From NCBI GenBank assembly GCA_964544115.1, contig CAZJBP010000071.1, positions 1 to 18,621 of the forward strand: a DNA stretch of 18,621 bases, read 5' to 3'. Under the pieces are notes generated by a model. It did no database searches. It saw nothing but the letters and a program-made list of their open reading frames with translations, and was not told where the DNA came from. The position numbers were made by a program, and so were the translations under genes. Each line of letters starts with the position of its first letter. The first letter of the stretch is position 1. Of the stretch, positions 13,446 through 18,621 are shown in pieces. Source of the DNA: CAZJBP01 sp964544115. GTDB taxonomy: Bacteria > Verrucomicrobiota > Kiritimatiellia > UBA8416 > JADHWI01.

Positions 13446-15257
13446 CTAGACCTTGGCCTGACGGCGGACGCGCTTCCGCTCGAACTCCTGCAGGAGTCGT
13501 TTTCTCAGGCGGACGTGTTTGGGCGTCACCTCCACCAGTTCGTCATCGTTGATGTACTCGATGGCCTCTTCCAGGCTCAGGAGCACGGGCGGGGCAATGT
13601 CGGTGTTCCGGTCCCGGCCGGCCGCCCGGATGTTGGTGAACGGCTTGACCTTCTGGATGTTCACCACCAGGTCCGAGTCCAGGCAGTGCTCCCCGACGAT
13701 CATGCCTTCGTAGCACTCCTTGCCGGGCGCCACGAAAAGCGAGCCGCGCATCTGCAGCCCGTCGATCGCAAAGGCCGCGGCTTTTCCGCTGCCCATGCTG
13801 ATCATCGACCCCTTGTTGCGTCCGCCGAACTCGGGCACGACGGGGGCATAGTGGACGAAGCTGTGATGCAGAATGGCCTCCCCGGCGGTGACGGTCAGCA
13901 GCTTGCTGCGCAGCCCGAGGGTGCCGCGCGTGGGGATGTGGAACTCCTGGAGCCGCCGGTCGCCCTGCTGCTCGACGCGGACGATCTCGCCGCGCCGCGC
14001 GCCAACGAGCTCGATCACCTTGCCGGCGTAGGCGACCGGCACGTCCACGGTCAGGAGCTCAAAGGGTTCGCAGGTCTGCCCGTCCATGTCTTTGTAGATC
14101 ACGCGCGGCTGGGCCACGGTCAGCTCAAACCCCTCCCGGCGCATGTTCTCGATCAGGATGGAGAGGTGTAGCACGCCGCGGCCACTGACGTTGAAGGAGT
14201 CGTCGCTCAGGGATTCCACGTGCAGGGCCACGTCGCGCTGGACTTCCAGCAGGAGCCGCTGCCGCAGGTGGCGGCTGGTGACGTAGACCCCGTCCTGGCC
14301 GAAGAAGGGCGAATCGTTGATCCGGAAGATCATCGAGAGCGTCGCCTCGTCCATGTGAATGGCCGGCAGGGCCTCCGGGCTCTCCGCATCCGCCAGGGTG
14401 TCGCCGATGTCGATGTCCGGTATGCCGACGACCGCACACAGATCGCCGCACGACACGCGGTCCACGGCCCGGCGGGACAGGCCTTCAAAGACAAACAACT
14501 GCTTGAGCTGCACCGGAGCGACCTCGCGGTTCCGCTTCATGTGAACGACTGGGGTCTTCAAATCCAGGGAGCCGCGATAGACGCGGCCGACCCCGGTGCG
14601 GCCCACGTAGTCGGAGTGCTCAATCGAAGCGACCTGCATCTGGACGGGGCCGTCCTGCGTGCGGGGAGCGGGGATATGCTCCAGGATCGCATCCATCAGC
14701 GGAAGGATGGAGGAACGATCTCCGTCCAGGGTCGCAGACGCCCAGCCTTCCTTTCCGCTGGCATAGAGCATGGGGAAGTCCAGCTGGGCGTCGCTGGCGT
14801 TGAGCTCGACGAACAGGTCGAACATCTTGTCGTGCACGGCGGCCGGCCGCGCATCCGGCCTGTCGATCTTGTTCAGGATCACCAGGCACTTGAGCCCCAA
14901 TTCCAGCGCCTTGGCCAGGACAAAGCGGGTCTGGGGCATGGGGCCGTCCGCCGCGTCCACGAGCAGCAGGGCCCCGTCGGCCAGATTGAGCACCCGTTCG
15001 ACCTGGCCGGAGAAATCGCTGTGGCCCGGCGTATCAATGACGTTGATCTTGGTGCCCCGGTATTCGACGCTGACGTTCTTGGAGAGGATCGTAATGCCGC
15101 GCTCGCGCTCCAAATCGTTGCTGTCGAGGAAGCAGTCCCGGAACGCATCCTTCTTCAGGAACAGGTTGGCCTGCTTGAGGATCTGGTCCACCAAGGTGGT
15201 CTTCCCGTGGTCAACATGGGCAATGATCGCAATGTTTCGAAGTGCTTGATCGGGCAT
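13446..15257 (-). CDS. typA: Ribosome-associated translational GTPase TypA/BipA
   Basis: The 603-residue protein has the full TypA domain order: an N-terminal GTPase with AHVDHGKTT (13-21), the switch region RERGITI, DTPGH (75-79) and NKID (129-132); then EF-G-like domains II, III and V; then the TypA-specific C-terminal domain with GMIVGEH, KPFTNIRAAG and LSLEEAIEYINDDELVEVTP. Length matches the usual 605-615. Family knowledge: it binds the 70S ribosome at the EF-G site, helps 50S assembly, and is needed for growth under stress and at low temperature. It stands alone, convergent with the esterase gene. The ATG at 15257 is chosen because MPDQALRNIAIIAHVDHG is the family N-terminus, although no good ribosome binding site precedes it. 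Confidence 0.97.
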   Translation of the reverse strand: MPDQALRNIAIIAHVDHGKTTLVDQILKQANLFLKKDAFRDCFLDSNDLERERGITILSKNVSVEYRGTKINVIDTPGHSDFSGQVERVLNLADGALLLVDAADGPMPQTRFVLAKALELGLKCLVILNKIDRPDARPAAVHDKMFDLFVELNASDAQLDFPMLYASGKEGWASATLDGDRSSILPLMDAILEHIPAPRTQDGPVQMQVASIEHSDYVGRTGVGRVYRGSLDLKTPVVHMKRNREVAPVQLKQLFVFEGLSRRAVDRVSCGDLCAVVGIPDIDIGDTLADAESPEALPAIHMDEATLSMIFRINDSPFFGQDGVYVTSRHLRQRLLLEVQRDVALHVESLSDDSFNVSGRGVLHLSILIENMRREGFELTVAQPRVIYKDMDGQTCEPFELLTVDVPVAYAGKVIELVGARRGEIVRVEQQGDRRLQEFHIPTRGTLGLRSKLLTVTAGEAILHHSFVHYAPVVPEFGGRNKGSMISMGSGKAAAFAIDGLQMRGSLFVAPGKECYEGMIVGEHCLDSDLVVNIQKVKPFTNIRAAGRDRNTDIAPPVLLSLEEAIEYINDDELVEVTPKHVRLRKRLLQEFERKRVRRQAKV

Positions 15258-15500
15258 GGGAGCTTTCGTGGAAAAGCGGCGGAGTATGAGGGTGGCGCAC
15301 CTGGATGTCGAGCGTGCTGCTTCGACCCGCGTTGCATTCGGGTGCCTTCAGCCCTCTCGCCGGACAGGTTAGTCTTCCGCTCGTTGGCGCATGATGGCAT
15401 AGTGAGTTCAGCGCGTGGCGTATGGATGCGGGCGAGGCGTACGGGCGTGAGCGACAGCCGGCTGCGTGTGCGCTCGCCGATATCAGAAAGGCGCTCTACG
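15258..15500. other. Divergent intergenic region upstream of typA
   Basis: No gene or repeat is convincing here. It should hold the typA promoter on the minus strand and any promoter for the GH172 unit on the plus strand, but I cannot place either one. Short frames crossing it run into antisense typA and have no family resemblance. Confidence 0.4.
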
Positions 15501-15695
15501 GTGAAGACGGAGAACGGTTCCCGTTCCTACGACATCACGCATATCATCCTGTCGGTGCTCTTCATCGGCCTGTTTATCGGCCCCGTGCTGCTCGCGGCGG
15601 CCGGCAGCGCTCTTCGGCGGGGGCGGTTGTTCATCGCTTTCTCAGCCCGGGCTCGTCTGATAGACTGCGGCCCGCGTGTCTCCGAGGAGGCTTGA
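15501..15695 (+). CDS. Possible small membrane protein, 64 residues
   Basis: A GTG at 15501 with AGAAAGG nine bases upstream opens a frame of 64 residues: a polar start (VKTENGSRSYD), one clear membrane span (ITHIILSVLFIGLFIGPVLL) and an Arg-rich tail. It ends 16 bases before the GTG of the GH172 gene, so co-transcription is possible. The first 30 residues also resemble the first span of AI-2E-type permeases, so this may be a broken gene start. No family is recognised with confidence; the frame could be chance. Confidence 0.3.
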   Translation: MKTENGSRSYDITHIILSVLFIGLFIGPVLLAAAGSALRRGRLFIAFSARARLIDCGPRVSEEA

Positions 15696-15711
15696 ACAGG
15701 AGGGAAACAAG

Positions 15712-16815
15712 GTGACGAAGTTCAATGGACTTGCGATGACGCTGGGGAATCTGTCCCGTCTTTCGGATGCGCGGACGCGATCGATCAGCGCGGAGAATTT
15801 CACGGGGGAAAAGGGCAAGGGAGGGATGGCCGCGGAAGGGACCGGCTCCGGCTGCGCCAGGGATCTTGGGCGGGGATGGAAGATCAGCCCGTCGATTACC
15901 ATCAAGCCCGGGGAGACGGCCACGCTGGCGGAGATCGCCGGGCCGGGCGCCATTCAGAGCATGTGGTTGTCCGGCTATACGGGCCGGGATTTCATTCTTC
16001 GCGTCTACTGGGAAGACCAGGCGCACCCTTCCATCGAAGCGCCCCTGCCGGATTTCTTCGCATTGCCATGGGGCGCCACGTACCGGAACGACGGCCGGGA
16101 CGCCTCGGTTCGCGTGAATTCCATTCCCGTGACGGTTGCGCCCAAGAGCGGCCTGAATTGCTTCTGGGAAATGCCGTTTCGCCAGAAGTGCAGGATCACC
16201 CTTCAGAACATCGGCCCGGAACATGCCCAAGCATGTTACTATCAGGTGAACTACGTCCTGACGGAGGTTCCAGACGACTGCGCCTATTTCCATGCGCAGT
16301 ATCGCCGGGTCAATCCGCTCCCGTACAAGGAAGTCTACACGATCGTGGAGGGCATCACCGGGCGAGGGCAATACGTGGGAACGTCCATGGGTTGGGGCAT
16401 CAACAACAATGGTTGGTGGGGCGAAGGCGAGATCAAGTTCTACCTGGATGGAGATGGCGCCTTTCCCACGATTTGCGGCACCGGCACCGAGGACTACTTC
16501 GGGGGCTCCTACAACTGGGACGTGGGCGGCGAGTACCACACGTACAGCACGCCGTTTCTGGGCATGCATCAAGTCATGAAGCCCGACGGCACGTATACCG
16601 CGCAGCATCGGCACGCGATGTACCGGTGGCACGTCATGGACCCGATCCGATTCCAGCAGGATCTCCGCGTCACGATTCAAGCGCTGGGCTGGCGCAGTGA
16701 GGGGCGGTACTATCCCGGGCAGCATGATATCTGCTCGGTGGCCTACTGGTACCAGACGCTGCCGACCGCGCGCTTTCCGCAGCTGCCGGATCGCAATGGG
16801 CTGGAAATCGTTTAG
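15712..16815 (+). CDS. GH172 (DUF2961) family glycoside hydrolase
   Basis: A 367-residue DUF2961 protein. The family signature is plain: GEGEIKFYLDGDGAFPTICG then TGTEDYFGGSYNW (about 238-269), which hold the conserved acidic residues, followed by YSTPFLG and HRHAMYRWHVMDPI. Family knowledge: DUF2961 was recast as GH172, with a founding bifidobacterial enzyme making and cleaving difructose dianhydride I and later members acting as arabinofuranosidases. No signal peptide is seen, so a cytoplasmic hydrolase on short sugars is likely. The GTG at 15712 has a near-perfect AGGAGGG seven bases upstream; an in-frame GTG at 15676 is less likely. The histidine kinase gene follows after 28 bases, suggesting one transcript. 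Confidence 0.9.
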   Translation: MTKFNGLAMTLGNLSRLSDARTRSISAENFTGEKGKGGMAAEGTGSGCARDLGRGWKISPSITIKPGETATLAEIAGPGAIQSMWLSGYTGRDFILRVYWEDQAHPSIEAPLPDFFALPWGATYRNDGRDASVRVNSIPVTVAPKSGLNCFWEMPFRQKCRITLQNIGPEHAQACYYQVNYVLTEVPDDCAYFHAQYRRVNPLPYKEVYTIVEGITGRGQYVGTSMGWGINNNGWWGEGEIKFYLDGDGAFPTICGTGTEDYFGGSYNWDVGGEYHTYSTPFLGMHQVMKPDGTYTAQHRHAMYRWHVMDPIRFQQDLRVTIQALGWRSEGRYYPGQHDICSVAYWYQTLPTARFPQLPDRNGLEIV

Positions 16816-16843
16816 GTGGGGCTGAAGCGGGTTGGAGGGGGCC

Positions 16844-18355
16844 GTGGGCGCAGATCGAAGCCAGAACCGGGCGAGGACGGAGGCCGAGCAAGACCGCCTC
16901 GTGCGGGAGCTGCGGGAGAGCGAGCAGAAGTACAGAGAGATTTTCAATGCCACGACCGAAGCCATTGCGGTCGAGGACACGGAAACCGGCGTATTTGTGG
17001 ACGTGAATGAGCCGATGGTCAGGATGTATGGCTACGCATCCAGGCAGGAGCTGCTCGCGGCCTCCATCGGCGATCTCAGTGAGTGCGTCCCTCCCTACAC
17101 CCAGGAAGAAGCCCAGCGGCGGAACGATCTGGCGGTGGCCGGCTCGCCCCAGGTGTTCGAGTGGATCGCAAAGAGGAAAAACGGCGAGCTCTTCAACGTG
17201 GAAGTCTCGCTCACCTGTTCGCCCATCCGCGGGAAGAACCGGGTTCTGGCGGTCGTTCGCGATGTTACCGAACGGAAGAAGGCCTTGGACGCACTGCGGG
17301 AGAGCGAAGCGCGCTACCGCAGCTTGTTCGAGCAGGCGGCAGACCCGATTATGGTTGTCGACGCCGATACGACGGCCATCGTGAACTTCAACGATGCGGC
17401 ATGCCAGACCCTCGGCTATACACGTGAGGAATTCGCTGCACTTCGGGTCTCCGACATCGAAGCAACGGAAACCGCCGCGGAGGTGAAGCAGCGCACCAGG
17501 CAGATGCTGTCGGATGGCGGGGCCGTTTTTGAAACGAGGCACAGAACGAAAACCGGGGCCCTGCTGGACGTTGAGGTCAGGCCAAAAGTGGTACGCCTCA
17601 ACGGGAGGACGTGCATTCAAACCATCTCCCGGGACATCACTGGACGCAAGCAGTCAGAGGCGGCACTTCACGAGGCCCACACGAGGCTGGAGGTCAAGGT
17701 CCAGGAGCGCACGGCCAAGTTGAGGGCCCTGGCGGCCGAACTCATACGTGCCGAGGCGCGTGAACGGGAACGCATCGTTGGGATGCTGCATGAGGATATC
17801 CAGCAGACGATCGTGGGCGCGAGGTTCATGCTCGGCGGGTTGCGACAGGGCCGTTCTGTCGAGGAACTGCTGGCTGTTGTGGACGAAGTCGGCGGCGTGC
17901 TGGAGAAGGCGAATGAAGCCATGCGCTCCCTCTGCATGGACCTTCGCCCGCCCGTGTTGCACGAAACTGGCCTGGGGGCGGCGCTGGCATGGCTGGCCGA
18001 CGAGGTGAAGCGGACGTTGGCTGTCGAGTTGGAGGTGCAGTCCGAGCCGGCGGCCGAGCCGGCGAATGAAGAGCAGCGAACGTTCCTTTACCAGGCGGCG
18101 AGAGAAATCCTGTTGAACACCTTCAAGCACGCCGGGGTGAAGAGCGCGCAGGCGAGCCTGCGACTGGGCGAGGGCAGCGTGATCCAGCTGGACGTGAAGG
18201 ATCAGGGCCGGGGCTTCGACACAACTGCTGTCCCCGCGGGCGGATCTGGGCTCTTCCGGCTGCGAGAGCGCGCGGAGTTCTTTGGCGGCGAACTGAGGGT
18301 GCGCAGCGCGCCTGGCCAGGGCACATGCGTGACGCTCACGTTGCCCAGAGCGTGA
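16844..18355 (+). CDS. Soluble PAS-PAS sensor histidine kinase (HisKA_3 type)
   Basis: A roughly 503-residue two-component sensor kinase. After a short coiled start come two PAS domains (about 26-147 and 155-270, both opening with ESExxYRxxF and ending in RDVTERK or RDITGRK), a coiled coil, a dimerisation helix ERERIVGMLHEDIQQ with phospho-acceptor His316, and a HATPase domain: N box REILLNTFKHAG (Asn425), G1 DQGRGFD and G2 GSGLFRLRERAEFFGGEL. No membrane span or signal peptide is present, so the PAS domains sense something inside the cell. NarL-type kinases usually pair with a LuxR-type response regulator; none is in the window. The GTG at 16844 is preferred because GGAGG lies five bases before it; a TTG at 16832 is the alternative. 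It follows the GH172 gene closely. Confidence 0.92.
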   Translation: MGADRSQNRARTEAEQDRLVRELRESEQKYREIFNATTEAIAVEDTETGVFVDVNEPMVRMYGYASRQELLAASIGDLSECVPPYTQEEAQRRNDLAVAGSPQVFEWIAKRKNGELFNVEVSLTCSPIRGKNRVLAVVRDVTERKKALDALRESEARYRSLFEQAADPIMVVDADTTAIVNFNDAACQTLGYTREEFAALRVSDIEATETAAEVKQRTRQMLSDGGAVFETRHRTKTGALLDVEVRPKVVRLNGRTCIQTISRDITGRKQSEAALHEAHTRLEVKVQERTAKLRALAAELIRAEARERERIVGMLHEDIQQTIVGARFMLGGLRQGRSVEELLAVVDEVGGVLEKANEAMRSLCMDLRPPVLHETGLGAALAWLADEVKRTLAVELEVQSEPAAEPANEEQRTFLYQAAREILLNTFKHAGVKSAQASLRLGEGSVIQLDVKDQGRGFDTTAVPAGGSGLFRLRERAEFFGGELRVRSAPGQGTCVTLTLPRA

Positions 18356-18371
18356 AGCAGCCGCATTTGAC

Positions 18372-18392
18372 GCGCCGCCGTTGACGGGGCGC
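18372..18392 (+). terminator. Possible hairpin at the end of the histidine kinase gene
   Basis: GCGCCGCCG and CGGGGCGC can pair around TTGA with one bulged base, starting 17 bases after the kinase stop. The downstream sequence ATCCTCGTTTC is only weakly T-rich, so termination is uncertain. Confidence 0.3.
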
Positions 18393-18423
18393 ATCCTCGT
18401 TTCAGTGCACCCCGCATATGGGG

Positions 18424-18517
18424 CTGGCGCTCGGAGAGCGCCGCCCTACCCATGCGCATCCGGTCCTGGGACACGGTCGTTTGCGATCAAGTAGGCCGCG
18501 CCTCTCCGAGGCGCCGG
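18424..18517. repeat. GC-rich inverted repeat of the CTCGGAGAGCGCC type
   Basis: The left arm (18424-18449) contains GGCGCTCGGAGAGCGCCGCC followed by CTAC. The right arm (18491-18517) is its imperfect reverse complement, starting GTAGGCCGCGCCTCTCCGAG. Each arm holds a small self-complementary core (GGCGCTC/GAGCGCC and GCGCCTC/GAGGCGC). From memory, such strings recur as dispersed elements in many environmental genomes. The remaining 100 bases to the window end show no gene. Confidence 0.65.
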
Positions 18518-18621
18518 CCCGCGCAGGGACGCCATAGGCACCGAAACGCGGATGCGCCCGCTCTTTGGGCGCGCGTAATCCCTTGCGCGCCGTGGTCGGG
18601 CGGCCTAGAGTGGGAGCAGGC

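Noticed and set aside
14220..15500. A long plus-strand frame opposite typA
   Set aside because: Antisense shadow of a conserved GTPase gene; only its last part, beyond typA, was kept as a separate weak small-ORF candidate.

Overview
The window is high-GC bacterial chromosome (roughly 60-65% by eye) with short operons and large gaps full of dispersed repeats. No rRNA, tRNA, CRISPR array, phage or transposase gene is visible. Carbohydrate-active genes (GH32, GH172/DUF2961, sialate O-acetylesterase with a C-terminal F5/8C domain), a long-form thymidylate synthase and word-like intergenic repeats suggest a member of the PVC group (Kiritimatiellota, Lentisphaerota, Verrucomicrobiota or Planctomycetota). 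That placement is inference, since there is no marker gene able to fix it.

Layout. (1) Minus-strand run, 5659 down to 409: an N-acetylhexosamine 1-kinase-like gene (nahK); a repeat island (4048-4549); dut and a divergent thymidylate synthase sharing an ATGA overlap; a nested inverted-repeat island (2121-2449); an RmlD-like NAD(P) sugar reductase; and a lipoprotein of unknown function. Positions 1-408 hold another copy of the repeat element plus a perfect-looking hairpin repeat. (2) Plus-strand run, 5919-8679: an ABC-F ATPase followed by a nucleotidyltransferase (MNT) and HEPN gene pair. (3) Plus-strand carbohydrate genes: a GH32 enzyme with an unusual C-terminal extension (8818-10902) and a secreted sialate O-acetylesterase family protein (11072-12922). 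(4) A truncated AI-2E-type permease remnant (12993-13355, minus) next to typA/bipA (13446-15257, minus). (5) Plus-strand: a doubtful 64-residue membrane ORF, a GH172/DUF2961 hydrolase (15712-16815) and, 28 bases downstream, a soluble PAS-PAS histidine kinase (16844-18355). The window ends in another inverted repeat.

How the genes work together. dut and the thymidylate synthase form a two-step dUTP to dUMP to dTMP module. GH32 and GH172 are both families with members acting on fructose-containing sugars, and GH172 also has arabinofuranosidases; with the esterase and the kinase they suggest glycan or fructan use, though no transporter is present to confirm a substrate. MNT and HEPN overlap and look like a toxin-antitoxin-type module.

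The least ordinary thing here is the repeat landscape. At least seven repeat families, most built of short iterated words, fill nearly every large gap, and one of them appears to have been captured in frame inside the ABC-F gene.
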